Of a DNA stretch of 64,000 bases, positions 1 through 11,604 are shown in pieces. The position numbers and the translations under genes are program-made. This stretch comes from Turbatrix aceti. Taxonomy: Eukaryota > Nematoda > Chromadorea > Rhabditida > Panagrolaimidae. The stretch's first letter is position 1, and every line of letters starts with the position of its first letter. The stretch spans positions 5,769,725-5,833,724 of the forward strand of contig OZ017769.1 of assembly GCA_963969345.1 (NCBI GenBank), read 5' to 3'. Under the pieces are notes generated by a model, which saw nothing but the letters and a program-made list of their open reading frames with translations, was not told where the DNA came from and did not search any database.

Positions 1-1055
1 TTCAAAAATAAACAAGCACAGCACGACGCGCGGAAGAAACAAACCTGGCCACAAACAACCAAACAACAGAGAGATAACTAATAACTTATCAAAGCCAAAC
101 ATATCTGCGCAGTCGATTCTTGGCACTTTGCAAACCAATTAACAAATAATTAATTAAACAATTAATTAACGCCTTTTTTCAGAAAACTTCGTTTTCGGCT
201 AGACAGCGTTTTGCGTTTTTTGTGACGGTTCGATGGGTACGCAGAAGTCATCGACTTTAACGGGAGTCACCGCCCCTGAGAACCTGAGAACCTCTGTTCT
301 GCCCTCTCCGGTAGCAGTACCCTACTTTCAAAAAAAGTAACACCTTCCTTCAGCCATCGTCGCAACAAAAAAATTTTCTTCGGTTTTTGAACTGACTTTT
401 CGTTCTGGTATCCATCCATCCACGAGAGGGCCGTTACGTTCAAAACAAAAGAAGAAGTATGTACGTGTCTATCAATCAAAAAATAAGCGTGTTACACTTT
501 GCGCCCGCGAGCATGCAGGCAGCAGCTCCCTCGGCCAAGGTCGTGTGATTCAGCCGGCGGCAGCGACCCGTGTCCGATGGACGTCGCGCCAAAGACACGA
601 CGCTTTCTCCCATCCGACCAATCCCAATCCTGGGGCTTTTATGGAAGCCAAAAAAGAGTTCTTTCTGCCGACGGCACAATTTGTTGGGGTGCAAAAGTCC
701 GATACAAATTTCATTACAAAGCAAAGCTCACTTACTTCTTTTTTAGCAACGAGGCCGTCGTAGGCTAATAATCAAAGCCATGCTGAAGCAAAAAAGTCCA
801 GCAGAAACCAGAGCTAGACGTTTTTGCCATTACAAATCTCATTGGGACGAAAAATATACAAAAAGGCACAACTGATGTCCTTAACGCACTTTTTGAGACT
901 TTGAATGCTCTCATGGCGAAAATAAGATGCACTTTTCTGCATTTTTCTAGAAACTTTTCAAACAAGGACTTTTATTAACCAAACCAACCAATCAAGGAAT
1001 TCCTTGTTTGTAACATTCTGCAATCATTTTCATCCGCCATTTAATTAACAAAAAA
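1..1055. other. No gene recognised; upstream flank of SDR gene
   Basis: I see no conserved protein in any frame. The open frames here are short and lack splice-consistent extensions. The stretch presumably holds the promoter and 5' UTR of the SDR gene that begins at 1056. The start context AAAAAATG is consistent with a real initiation codon. Confidence 0.5.
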
Positions 1056-2340
1056 ATGTCTGCTAGTAAACCTGTGACCCCTGAATCTCCTGTTGCCATT
1101 GTCACCGGTAAGTTTCAAATTCCGGTGTTGCGCGACGAGTTCAACTGATCTCTGCAAGCGGATTTCAGGCTCCACCAGCGGAATCGGCCGAGCCACAGCC
1201 CTGCTCTTGGCGGAGAAGGGTTATCAGCTGTCACTTTCCGGCAGGGATGAGGCGGCGATGGCGAAGGTTGTCAAGTCTTGCTTGGATCTTGGCGTTCCTT
1301 CGACTGCTGTAAGTTGTGGCATACTTTTTTTTCGGGATTTAAAAGTATTTTTAAATGAGTTTCAGATAACAACAACGATCGGCGATCTCAGAGACGAAGC
1401 CACGGCTGCAGACATGGTCAGGCACACAGTCGAGAAGTTCGGCCGAATCAACGCGCTCGTCAATTCGGCGGGCGTGCTGGTGAACGGCACGCTGGAGCAA
1501 TCGCAGCTCACCGACTTTGATCGCGTATTTGACGTCAACGTCCGGAGTGTGGTCCATCTGACCCGATTGGTAGTGCCGTACCTCAAGACGACGAGGGGGG
1601 TGATCGTGAACGTGTCCAGCATCGCCGGGCAGTGCGCGTTCCCCGGAGTCACGTACTACTGCATGTCCAAGGCCGCGCTGGACGCTTTCACCAAGTGTCT
1701 GGCCCTTGAGCTCGCACCCGTCGGTGTTAGGGTGAATTCTATCAAGTAGGTGATTTTCGACTCATCTTGACCAAAATTGGGCTCAAATTTAAAAAAAAAA
1801 ATTTTTTTTTTGTATTTTCAAAAAATATTTTTTATAAATGTGAAATGTACAAAAAAAAACACCAAAACCTAAGAAATTTCTAAAATTAATGAATTTTGAA
1901 CAAGAAATACTCAAAATTGCTTAAAAAAATATACCGACTTTTTTTTATTTTTTTTTTAATTTTTTTTAAACGTTGTTTTATTTTTTTTTGGAATATTGTT
2001 TTAATTTTTTTTGGAACACTGTTTTAATTTTTTTGGAACACTGTTTTAATTTTTTTGGAACACTGTTTTTATTTTTTTTTTCTCAACCGTTTTTTTTCTC
2101 AAAAAATCCCTTTGTAGCCCCGGCGTCATCGTAAGCAGTGTCCACAAGCGAGCAGGCATGTCAGACGCCGAGTACTCCGCTTTCCTCGACCACAGCAAGA
2201 CAACGCATCCCCTGGGCCGCACGGGTACCGCCGACGAAGCCGCACAGGCCGTGTACTTTCTCGTCTCCGATGCTTCTTCCTTCACGACCGGCCACCTCCT
2301 CACCGTCGACGGCGGTCGTGGTATCGTTCATCCACGCTGA
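1056..2340 (+). CDS. Short-chain dehydrogenase/reductase (classical SDR)
   Basis: Four exons (1056-1107, 1169-1308, 1366-1745, 2118-2340) give 264 residues, a normal classical-SDR length. It should be an NAD(P)(H)-dependent oxidoreductase with a single Rossmann fold. The cofactor motif TGSTSGIG is split by intron 1 and restored exactly by splicing at GTAAGT/TTTCAG. NSAG (the NNAG equivalent) and the catalytic Ser...YxxxK set (NVSSIAG, then YYCMSK) are present. The exon 3/4 junction restores the conserved VNSINPG stretch. The C-terminal GHLLTVDGG is typical of the FabG-like branch that is greatly expanded in nematodes (dhs genes). No signal peptide is seen and the enzyme is probably cytosolic. 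Its substrate cannot be inferred. The 372-bp third intron carries dispersed and tandem repeats. Confidence 0.92.
1755..1935 (+). repeat. Copy of dispersed A/T-rich, GACTC-associated repeat
   Basis: Intron sequence homologous to the repeat at 58660-58985. Both share the phrases TTTCTAAAATTAATGAA / TTTCTAAAATGAATAAA and GAACAAGAAATACTC. This copy lacks most of the GACTC-rich part. Confidence 0.6.
1978..2075 (+). repeat. Four-copy minisatellite in SDR intron 3
   Basis: A unit of about 23-24 bases, built on TTTTTTTGGAACACTGTTTTAA, is repeated four times with few differences (first copy GGAATATTG). It lies about 40 bases before the intron 3 acceptor and adds to its pyrimidine-rich tract. Confidence 0.75.
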
Positions 2341-2924
2341 ACAATGATTGGTGGGCTGCATTTATAATTATTATATGTATTTCTATCACATACACACACC
2401 GGAACAAGCAAGGAATGGACTCGTCGAGGTCTGCCCCCGCTTGAATGTCATCTTCTGGCCCTTCGAAGGGGCATTTTGTTTGTTTCTGGCAGAGACAGAG
2501 TAAAAAGTGAAGTCCGGAAGTCGGGAGTACAGGTGATAAATATTTAGCTTATTTGGATAGGTCCTACTGTCTCTACCGTATCCACCTGAGTCGTAGAACT
2601 ATTTATTTGGTTAGTCATGGTAAAAAACGCGTGGTTGTTAGTTCTGTACAAATTGTGGATAGTGCGCTGAAAAGACGGGTCAATGCAAAACAGGTGAGTG
2701 AAAAAGACAGGTGATAGCTGCTGTAAATGAATGATAAATAAGTACAAGTATGGGCCTACAAAGATACAGACAAACAGACACGACTGCGAAGAAGAAGAAG
2801 AAGTAGCTTAGCACTAGAAAGAAAGAAAAAAACAGATTATGGGTGAAGTCATAAAACGATGATGAAATGGCAAAAACCCTCGGACAGTACTGGCTGGGAA
2901 AAGGGGGTCGCTAGGAGTCCTCAT
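2341..2924. other. Convergent 3' flanks of SDR and PAM genes
   Basis: About 580 bases between two stop codons on opposite strands. I see no gene; it should hold the two 3' UTRs. Confidence 0.5.
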
Positions 2925-5430
2925 TTATTTGTACGCCTGCTGGGCCCTCGCCGCGGAGATGTTCAGGTCATCATCGGAATCCTCACTCTCGAAATCATTT
3001 GTCCGGAGCGGTTTGAATCCCGCCCGATCGAGTAGCGAGTGTGGCGTCCGGCTATTGACGTTGACCCGGTGCTGGCGAAGGAAGTAGAAGAGTCCCATGA
3101 CAACGGCGAAGGCTACAATGAGGAACACCATGAACGACGACCCCCCTGAGGACCTCCCCACCAGGTCAACCCCAGTCGAAGCCTCTGCGGTCATTCCGTC
3201 CTGCAGGAATTCAAAGTGCCACAGAATGCCACCGGACGAGCCGACTTCGCCGACGAAGACGTCGTTGCCGTGGATTTTGATGGCATGCGGGCGTTGGAAT
3301 TCCCCGGACGACGGCTGGAACGAGTACTGGAAGGTTCTGGCGCCGGCTGGCGTGCCGAAGGCCTCGATGCGGGGGACGCCCTCGGTCGGGAGGCCGGGGA
3401 TGAAGACCAGCCCGTGCATGGGCGTGAAATCCAGCGCGTAGACATTGCCGAAGCGTTCTGCGTCACGGATTTCGTTAACAGGCTTGCCCTCGAGGTCGAA
3501 TTCCTGCACGCGCGCGTTTTCTCGGTCAGCGACAAAGATTCGACCGTGCACGTCATCGATTGCGACGTCGTGGGGCAGGAAGAAGGTTCCCAGCGGCTGA
3601 AGACTCACTCCCCGGGACGCACTATCGGAAGCCTTGCCGAACGATCCCAGGTACGCACCGCTCTTTGAAAAGTGCATGATACGATTATTACAGTATCCGT
3701 CGGCGACGAAGACCGATCCGTCCTGCTTGGAAACTGCGACGCCCGCGGGCTTGCAGAAATGTTGCGTGTCGCTGCCGGGCGTGAACCGTTCTCCAAGGGT
3801 CCATACAGCGGCCAGGTGGTCGCCTTTGACCTCCCACTTGATGACCTGGTGCGTGCCGACGTCGGTCGTGTAGATGTAGTTGCTGTCGTCGACGTGGATG
3901 CCGTGTGGCAGGGAGAAGAGGTTGCGGCCAAGGGCGCGGACGAGCTGCAGGCCGTCTGACGTCTTCTTCGCCACAATGATCGTCTCTTCGGGGATGAGAG
4001 ACAACTCGCGCATTCTGTTGTTCTGGTCAAACGTCCTACAAAAAAATTTTTTATACCGAAAAAACGCTAATCCACCTACGCTCCGTCCCAGACGCGAGAT
4101 CCCCTGTGGAAGATGTATAAATTGCCGGAACTGTCGATAGACAGTCCCGCGACCTGTCCAAGAGCGTGGTTACCAATATGGTTCGTTACACCGCGTTCAA
4201 TAACCCCGAATGGCTTGCCAGACTGGTGAGCTGCGTGCTCCCACTCCGGATGCGAGGGGAGAAGAGAAGTGCCCTCAGCCGGGTACTCGTTTTCCAGCCA
4301 GTCAGGCCGCATGTTAAAACCGCATACCGCGCCGTTGGGGAACGGATCGGGCTCGCTGGCATCGTGGTAGAACATCATGTAGAAGTTGCACATCTCGTTG
4401 ACGCCCATAGAACCCATGTGCACGGGTTCCTTCTTGTCCGTCGAGTCAAAACGACAAGTCGCGGCTAGAAAATCCTTGGGCTGGATGGCGACCGGTCGCT
4501 CGATTTTCTGGAACAGTTGCGGCCACTGTGGGTTGCGCTTGCCGATGAGCGTGTATTTGTCGTCGTGCTTGATCACAGCAGACACCACGCGGCCCATCTG
4601 GTGGGTGTGGGTGCGGAAAGCGAAGGGGTACAGCGTCGAATGACCGTTGTAGAAGCACGAAATGTTCGTGTAGTAAGCCTCGCGGCCGGGCTGGATGTCC
4701 TCACCGGAGACAAACAGGTACACCTGAGCGATATACTTCGGCCGGATCGACGACAGATGAAGCGTAACGCCGGAATAATCGAGAACAGTGCCGTTGAAGG
4801 GGTGCGCGTAGTGCACCTGCATGACGAGGTACTGAACGGCGTCGCCCTCATTTCCGATGGGGAAGGCGACGTTCTCCGGGAGCTCCAGAGAAGGCGCATT
4901 CCTGGCCCAGGCGTAGAGGATGTGGCTGGGACCACTGCACGTCTCTGCACCCGACCAGAAGGGCTGTTGATGCGCTGGCACGGTGCAGCCGTAGAGCAGG
5001 ATGTGATGGATGCGGTCCGCTTCCGCCGAGGGCTCGAACTTGACTATGTATCCCGGCTCGGCTCGCACTGCCACGGAGACGTAGTCGTCGTCCTGGAATC
5101 AGTCAGGGGTCAATTGTGCACTCGAGCTGCATTTTCCCGCGTTGGGCGAATATCGAACGTCAATCACCCAGTCCCCGATTTTTCAGCTCGTCAGAGTGTC
5201 ACAAAACAAAGGGCCCGTTGACGCTTGTTGAAAGATCGACGAAAGCGTGCGTGTCAAATTTACGAGCAAGACGATCCACTGACCTGGACAGGAGAGTAGC
5301 CGGTCATCTTGACGGTGAATTCGGTTAGAGTGCTCGATTCGTTTTTTATGACGCTCCGCTTCACGACGGCGGCCGCGTCGACGCAAACGGCAGCGGCGGC
5401 AAGTAGCACGACGAAGACGACGTGCCACAT
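2925..5430 (-). CDS. pamn-1: Bifunctional peptidylglycine alpha-amidating monooxygenase (PHM + PAL)
   Basis: Three exons (5284-5430, 4080-5092, 2925-4035) give 756 residues. The enzyme amidates neuropeptide C termini in the secretory pathway: PHM hydroxylates the terminal glycine and PAL cleaves it to amide plus glyoxylate. A signal peptide opens the protein (MWHVVFVVLLAAAAVC). PHM copper ligands are visible: HH at 78-79 and H143 (CuA); H211, H213 and M283 (CuB). PAL begins near residue 360 with NHL-like repeats. LPHG, LPHD and RPHA match its three zinc histidines, and DGYCN and ADREN its Tyr and Arg. Near residue 687 a transmembrane helix precedes a tail with the acidic cluster ESEDSDDD, so it is a membrane-anchored form. 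A TTCCAG acceptor lies just 5' of the ATG. The Met that precedes the last zinc His in rat PAL is Arg here. Confidence 0.95.
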
Positions 5431-5822
5431 GGCTCTGGTTGACCTGGAACAAACATTTATTATTTATTTCAACCACAAAAATTAACAATTAAAAAAACTC
5501 GCAAAAACCGGTAAAAAAAGCTGATAGGCCCTGCAATGGATACGCGAACAACAACAATAAACAACGTCGGCTCGAAAAAATATATTATACAAAAACAAAT
5601 TTTCTCGCACAGTGCCGTAGAAGTCGGGCGATCCGGCACGAGCGGTGACCGAGTGGGAAGATGCAAATTGCAAGCAAACGTGAATGATAGCCGGGCCGGA
5701 CGTAAAGCTCAAAGAAGATAAAAAGGAAAGAAGAAGGCAAAACAGAAAAAAACAACTGGCCACCCCCTGCGCTGACAGAAATTACCCCCTTGCTCGTCAA
5801 AAAAATGCCTTTCGGCATGATG
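5431..5822. other. Spacer between dpy-19 stop and PAM start
   Basis: 392 bases with no gene. On the minus strand AATAAATAATAAA (around 5454-5466) is followed closely by a TTGTTCCAG acceptor ending at 5444, 13 bases before the PAM ATG. This layout suits a 5' UTR intron or a trans-splice site. Confidence 0.45.
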
Positions 5823-8193
5823 TCAATTTTTACAGCGGTCGGTCGCCACGCGGTAAACTCGGAACGTGCGGTTCTCGAAAACCCGCTGGAAGAGCTGCTG
5901 CTGCTGGTGAACCACAGCGCGACAGAATCGCTCACTCGACGGAGGAGCGGCCGCTGTTGCTGCGGGAGCCAAGGAGGCTCTCTGTGCTTTGTCAACAATC
6001 TGAGTCGTTGCGCATCCGCCATCGAGGGGAGGAGCGAGGCAGATGCTATCCTCCAGGATGAGATATTCAATTGACTCGTTGCACGCCATGGCATGGACGT
6101 GTTCGAATGAGTACAGGCCGTAGACGGCGTAGATGCGCTCGGTGCGGCGTCGCAGGCCGGCGTCCTCAAAATGAGGATGGTTGGCGATGAAAGCGTCGGT
6201 GCAAGCTTTGACGCCGGCCATGAGCTGCATGCTGCCGGCGAAGACGGCACCCGGCGGCGTCTTTGCCGAGATCCATTGCATGAGCTCGACGGTGTCAGGG
6301 TCGTAAAATTGCTGAAATTGCGGAGACACCTTATTTACGTGAGCGTCAGGGTTTTGTCGGGTTTCAGGTGACACGTCAGGGGTGAGTGGGCGCTGCTCAA
6401 CCATCGGAAATTCACTATTGGCCAAATAGAATCCATGGGATGAGAAAAATTTGAAAAAGGCGCGCCACCACAGATTTTGTTATTTTGCTTGGTATTCATG
6501 ATTTTGACAAATTCCTAACACTCCTATGCCCACAAAAGCCTGATAAAGAAGGTCATACGTGATAAGAGTGTATTTGATTATTCAGGACGCCCCTGTGGCA
6601 GCATTAAAAAAATTTTGCGTGCGAAAAAAATCTGGGAATAATTGCTAACTGCTTTTTTTCAAAAAAGTAAAAAAAAAGCACCTGTTCGTTGGAGATTTCT
6701 TTTTTGTACGTTTCGTACTGCTGGGTGGCGATGAACCAGGTGAGGGCGATTATAACCGCAAACTTGGGATAACGGCCGAAGCGGGAGTCGCCGACCAGGA
6801 AAACGTGAGCACCGAGCACGACGAGGAGAGGGAAGAAGACGAATTTCATGCGCTGCGTCAACACAGCCATTACGCCGAAAAGGAGGGCTTCGGCGAAGAT
6901 GAACGCGAGCGCCGGAGCATCGAACGTGTTTGGGGGAAGACGGGTGACAGGTGTTCCGGTCTTGGTGTCTTCTGCCCTGGGTCGGAGGGCGACGAGACGA
7001 CGTCCAATGTAAAAGCCGACGATAGCGCACGTGGCCGCAAAACAGTATAACATCCCAAAACGGGAAGTTCGACTGACAAATCCGGGATCGATGAAAGCAA
7101 ATGCCCCGTGGCAGATGTAGAGCGCTGTCTCGAAGGGTAGATTCTCGTCGGCAGGGATGAGGCCGAGTTTTGCGCGGACAAAAGTCCAGATATGCGTGTC
7201 ATCTTCTGTGGCAAGTGCGGCTTTGATTAAACCGTTGACTAAAGCCGAGAGTGCAAAAACTGCTCCGCCGCGGACCAAGCCCTGGCCCAGCAGCCTTTTT
7301 CCCTCATCAGCAGGCCAGAAATGGAGAACCACAACCGACATCGCCGCAAAAGAGAGAAAAAATGAGCCAATAAGCATGGGTTGTCCAAATTGGACGACAA
7401 TAACCTCGGCGAAAGCCACAATTTGCAGGAGAAGCACCCGCTGGATGACCGGCCCCTTGGACGGGTACGCCAGTCCCGTGGCCAGCAGAGCTACACCCTC
7501 CAAGAAAAGAAGAAACTGGTTAAACTGCCACGTAAGCGAGAAGGCAAAGGTCGTTGTCAGGATGCCAACCGCGGAGGGCAGAGAAAAAGACGACTTGCTG
7601 CTGCCGTCGCTGTCCAACACGTGGACGATTAAAGCATTCTGAAGCCACAAAAATGGCAGGGCAAAGTTCTCCCGCATGTTGACGGTGAAAAAGACACGCG
7701 TCGCATCGTGGACATTGGCAAACGTCCAGGCGGCACTCAACAGACCGAACGCCGGATGACCGGAGAGTCGCCACGAGAGCAGGAACGTGGCCGTAACAGC
7801 TGCGCCTGACAGCAAAAAATTCGAATAGGTGTAGAAAAGTATGTAGTCTAGCGAGGGGTGGGCAAGTTCATAGAACAGGGCGAGGAAGATCTCCTGGTAA
7901 ATATTGAACCGCCTGAGCAGGTTTATTTTGCCCGGCGCTTCCGTGGCAGGATCCTGGAGCAGACGCGCGGCTTCATCGAGAAAAGAGACACCTTTGGGGC
8001 GGGTGACGAGCTGCTTGTAGTAGGAATAGTAGAGGCCAGCCTCGGTGCGAAAGCTAATCTCGCGCTCGACAGGCTGAATGTTGGTGAACCAGAGCCGGGT
8101 TTCGTGGAGCGCGAGCACGTAGTACGCAAAAAGACCACCAACTGCCAACGCGGCCACCACGCCCAGAACACGCACCGCTGCGACGGGAGCCAT
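5823..8193 (-). CDS. dpy-19: Protein C-mannosyltransferase DPY-19
   Basis: Two exons (6682-8193 and 5823-6311) give 666 residues, close to the family's usual length. DPY-19 proteins are multi-pass ER enzymes that C-mannosylate tryptophans in WxxW motifs of thrombospondin repeats, using dolichol-phosphate mannose. In C. elegans the gene is needed for Q neuroblast migration. The family signature EREISFRTEAGLYYSYYKQ follows the first membrane helix, and many hydrophobic helices follow. The junction NEQ/QFYDPDTVEL restores the conserved luminal segment after the last helix. The first in-frame ATG (MAPVAAV) was chosen; upstream in-frame codons lack a methionine and are low-complexity. Most of the protein lies in a single 1.5-kb exon. 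It lies upstream of PAM on the same strand. Confidence 0.93.
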
Positions 8194-9271
8194 GTAAGAA
8201 AGGGTATCGATTGACGCCGTGCCGAAAGCAAGAAAGGCTGACGCTGCCGAAGCCGCGCTCGCAGCTGAAAACAAGTCGCACGTCACTCTGCTCTGCGCCA
8301 GTCGCGTTGGTGGATCCCGCTGCCGTTGCGGTTGCCGTTGCCTCGGGCGAAGCGGATAAAGGGATAAAAATAACGATGGCAACTTTCACAGAAACAGAAA
8401 CAGAAACAAGAGCGACACGCGGAGCTGTTTTTGCACCAACGTCCTTCCTAAATACAAATGACGAGCAAAATCGAAAAATACGCTACTGCGCATCAAAAAT
8501 CCTTCCGTCAACGTCAACGTTTACCACGCGCAAACAAACAATCCATGCGCATGCAGGCGCAGAAGGGTAAGTAATAGGGCTGTGTTGCGCACACTACTGT
8601 CGCCACGGAGCAAACGAGCACCTTGACCCGCTCATCACCCTCTAAGAACGAACACTGAGATCTCACAACTATTATACATACGTATGTACGTGCCACTTGA
8701 AACGTTCGTCGGCGAATGACTCAAATGACCGCCGTCCCTGACTGCCCTGCCCTGCGGCTAGCTGATCCGCAAAACCGCAAAATTGATTTTGATGAGATCC
8801 GATTTCAACCTGAGATGAGGCATCGACGATAGCGATCGCCAGGTGAACACCGGGACCGAAGACGGCACCTGACACCCACACACTCCCAGATGACAGAAAA
8901 ATGACAAGCTCAATCATAACAATAAGAAGGAGAAGAAATGAAAAATTGATTTTCGACAAAAATTGTCGACACGATGATGAAAGAAAGGAAGGAGCAGGAA
9001 GGAGATCGGGGGATCGCACCCGCGGGCTGGCTCCGGTGCACTTGAACTGGTCACTTTTCTTCTTCGTCGCTACACAGTGTTCCCCGATGGAGAGGTGCAA
9101 AGTGTTCCCTGTATTTACAAAAGCTTGATTTTGGAAAATTTGTTGGATTAACGGGTGGAAAGATACGGCAACGGTCGACGGTTGTGATTATCGGCTTCAA
9201 CATTGTTATCTGATTTTTTCTTTGCTGTACAGTTTGTTGAATTATTCTACGAGAAATTTTGTGATTCCATC
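8194..9271. other. Divergent promoter region of dpy-19 and CRIPT
   Basis: About 1.08 kb between two divergent start codons. No coding region is supported. It is the likely regulatory region for both genes; I see no clear TATA box. Confidence 0.5.
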
Positions 9272-9654
9272 ATGGTTTGTGACAAGTGTAAGTTTTTTCT
9301 CTTTGTTTTGAGAAAATTTAGCTTTTCGTATTTTTAGGCGTAGGAAAGCTGGCGAAACTCGCAACAGTTCACGTCGACAAGAACCAGGGTCCCAAGAGAG
9401 TGACAAATGAGCACAAGCTGCTCTCGTCTCAGAAGCAGTGAGTTTTTGAGTTTTAACGATGTTACATTCTTATGGACTGTTTTTTTAGATTCAAGGCAAC
9501 TGGAGGAACGTTCCGGAAATGCCGACTATGCAAGATGCTGACCCATCACTCAGGGGCGCACTACTGTCAAAACTGCGCGTTCCAGAAGGGCATCTGCGCC
9601 ATGTGCGGTCGCAAGATGAACAACGTTGCCATGAGCAGGCAGACTCTCGTTTGA
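9272..9654 (+). CDS. CRIPT: CRIPT homologue (cysteine-rich PDZ-binding protein)
   Basis: Three exons (9272-9287, 9338-9437, 9489-9654) give 93 residues; animal CRIPT is about 101. The protein has four CxxC pairs (CDKC, CRLC, CQNC, CAMC), which form a zinc-binding fold. The conserved end HYCQNCAFQKGICAMCGRK is present. The C terminus QTLV fits a class I PDZ ligand, as does QTSV in mammals. CRIPT was first described as a PSD-95 partner that links to microtubules, and later as a spliceosome-associated factor. The tiny first exon encodes only MVCDK plus one base; the following junctions keep phase throughout. Confidence 0.93.
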
Positions 9655-10049
9655 TCTCCTTTTTTGTATATAAATGTCCCCATTTTCTCCTCCAGGTTGT
9701 GTTGCGGGATTTTATTTGCTTCCGAGAGGGAATAAGTTAGGGGGAAGCGTTCAAGAGCACCCAAGAACGATGTCGATCCCAGATCTTGCGGGATAGTGAT
9801 GACGATGACGATGACGACGATGGTGGAACGTCCTGAAGGCGCGCGTGCACGCTGGGGGAAGTAGGGAACTAAGCTAGGGAGAGGGGGAAGGGAGGAGGCG
9901 GGGCAAGATGGTTGGACCCCAGTTTTGGCGATGGACAAGCGACGAGGAGCAGAGCAGCAACGACGCCCAGCACGTTGTTATGAGCCGGGCGTTGCGGCTC
10001 AGGATGGTAAGGAGCGACGAGGAGGAGGTAACGGTAACGGTAGCGACGT
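9655..10049. other. Convergent 3' flanks of CRIPT and collagen
   Basis: 395 bases between convergent stop codons. No gene seen. Confidence 0.5.
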
Positions 10050-11116
10050 CTAGTAGCCGGGAGGCGTACGAGGCTCGGGGCAGTGATCGCAACCGCCGGC
10101 TTCGCCATCGTCTCCGGGAGGACCGATGGGGCCAGGAGGGCCGGGGCGACCTTCGCGACCGGGGCGTCCGCTGTCTCCGGGGAGGCCGGGTGGGCCGTCG
10201 AAGGAGTTGCCGTCGGGACCGGGCTGTCCCTTCGGGCCGGGCAGACCGACGATGCCGGGAGGACCTGCGGGAGCCTGGGGGCCGGGAACGGGGATGACGC
10301 GACCAGGAGCACCGGGAGCACCACGGGGACCGGGGCGACCAGGACGGCCTTGGGGACCGGGCTGGCCGGCCATGCCTTGTTCGCCGGGTACGCCGTCGCG
10401 GGGAGGCTCGCCGGGAGAACCCTTGGGGCCGGGAGGACCGCGGGGGCCCATAGGGCCGGTGGGTCCGGGCGGGCCAGGTGGGCAGATGATGCCTGGAAAA
10501 ATAGTGGGGTCAATTGAATGTTTTTGGGTGCTGGAAAAGCTCAAAACTCACAGGGCTCAACAGGTTCGGAGGCAATGGCAACAGCATCGCGGCCGGGAGT
10601 TCCGTCTTGGCCGGGAGCACCATCGGCGCCATCCTTGCCGTCGGGACCCTCGGGACCGATGCGGCCGGGGGCTCCGATGTGGCAGGTACAGCCGCAGCTG
10701 GGCTCGGAGTTGAGAGCGGGCTGGGGCGAGCCGTAGCCGCCGGCCGATCCGCCGCCTGAGGGCTGCTGGGGGATGGTCGGGATGGACGGGGAGGCGGGGG
10801 TCTCGCCTCCGTAGCCCTGTTCCGGTACCCATTGGCCGAAGAGCCAGCCACGCTTGATGCGGTGGCCGTAGCCCTTGCCTGCCTGGAGAGCGGTCATCTC
10901 GAGCCACATGTCGCGTGATCGAGCACGGCAGTAGTCTGTCTCGACCATGAGGTGAGACTGGAATGACTGCACGTAGTTGTACAACATGGGCAGCGTGACG
11001 ACGGCCGCGATGACCGCAACCGTGCTGACGACGATCGCGACGAACGCGATGCGCCTCATCTGTCGGTGCTCGTCGGTCTCCTTGAGCGGTGCGTTCTGCA
11101 CGCTCGACGTGTCCAT
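10050..11116 (-). CDS. Nematode cuticle collagen
   Basis: Two coding exons (10552-11116 and 10050-10492) give 335 residues. The N-terminal cuticle-collagen domain spans residues 18-70 and includes one membrane helix. It is followed by the RIKR furin/BLI-4-type processing site near residue 88 (GHRIKRGW). Next come a non-collagenous Gly/Pro/Ser/Gln-rich stretch, a cysteine cluster (CGCTC), a short Gly-X-Y block, a second cluster (CIIC) and the main interrupted Gly-X-Y region of about 120 residues. The end is [13 protein letters not shown]. Such collagens trimerise in the hypodermal ER and are cross-linked into cuticle. The second cysteine cluster is split by the intron. Which col/dpy/rol subfamily it belongs to cannot be settled by eye. 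Confidence 0.95.
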
Positions 11117-11195
11117 CTGAAAAAAAAGTAGAGCTTCAGATACGCAAACGAGAATGCAGGCAAAGACGATCCACGGCGAAAAGAAAACCGCTCAC
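11117..11195 (-). other. 5' UTR intron of collagen gene
   Basis: On the minus strand, CCCT|GTGAGC at 11195 and a long T tract with TTTTTTCAG ending at 11117 bound a 79-base intron that abuts the start codon. The acceptor could instead serve SL1 trans-splicing. Confidence 0.55.
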
Positions 11196-11245
11196 AGGGT
11201 GGAACTGTCTGCGAGACTGACTGATAAAGATCCGTGCTCGGCTGC

Positions 11246-11253
11246 CTTTATAT
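11246..11253 (-). promoter_or_regulatory. TATA box of collagen gene
   Basis: ATATAAAG on the minus strand lies about 25-30 bases before an initiator-like ATCAGTC and about 50 bases upstream of the 5' UTR donor. A TATA element suits a strongly pulsed moulting gene. Confidence 0.6.
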
Positions 11254-11531
11254 CCCAGTCTCCAGCCCTCGGGCGACGTCAGCCTTTTTTTCTTTCTCTT
11301 TTTTCCGCTGCCCATTGAATCCTGCGAAAACCAGGTCACACTCCCGGCTTCTGCGAATTAACGACGATCCACCTTCGGGGATCCACCCACTTTCTTGCAG
11401 TATACGTGCATGCGTTTTTTAGGTCACTTCAGAAGAAAAAAATGCATTTTGTAAATCTCGATGCTTTCACGAATGCGATTGATCTTTACGGGCTAATTTT
11501 ACAGATTTCAAGGAAAAAACGTCAAAAAGTT

Positions 11532-11604
11532 AGCCCGATGCGGGGCTCGAACCCGCGACAGCCAGATTAAGAGTCTGGTGCTCTACCGACTGAGCTAACC
11601 GGGC
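11532..11604 (-). tRNA. tRNA-Lys (anticodon CTT)
   Basis: A complete cloverleaf of 73 bases. The acceptor stem GCCCGGT pairs with ATCGGGC with one G-U pair. The D arm has GCTCAGTCGGTAGAGC, the anticodon loop is CTCTTAA with CTT at 11569-11571, and the T arm has GCGGGTTCGAGCCCCGC. There is no intron. The base after the acceptor stem (position 73) reads T, whereas eukaryotic tRNA-Lys usually has G. It lies alone upstream of the collagen promoter. Confidence 0.95.

Noticed and set aside
499..768. 89-codon plus-strand frame upstream of the SDR gene
   Set aside because: No recognisable domain and no connection by splicing to the SDR exons.
10126..10713. Plus-strand Gly/Pro-rich frame resembling collagen
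   Set aside because: It is the antisense of the cuticle collagen; GGN/CCN codons read as Gly and Pro on both strands. It lacks the N-terminal domain and splice consistency.
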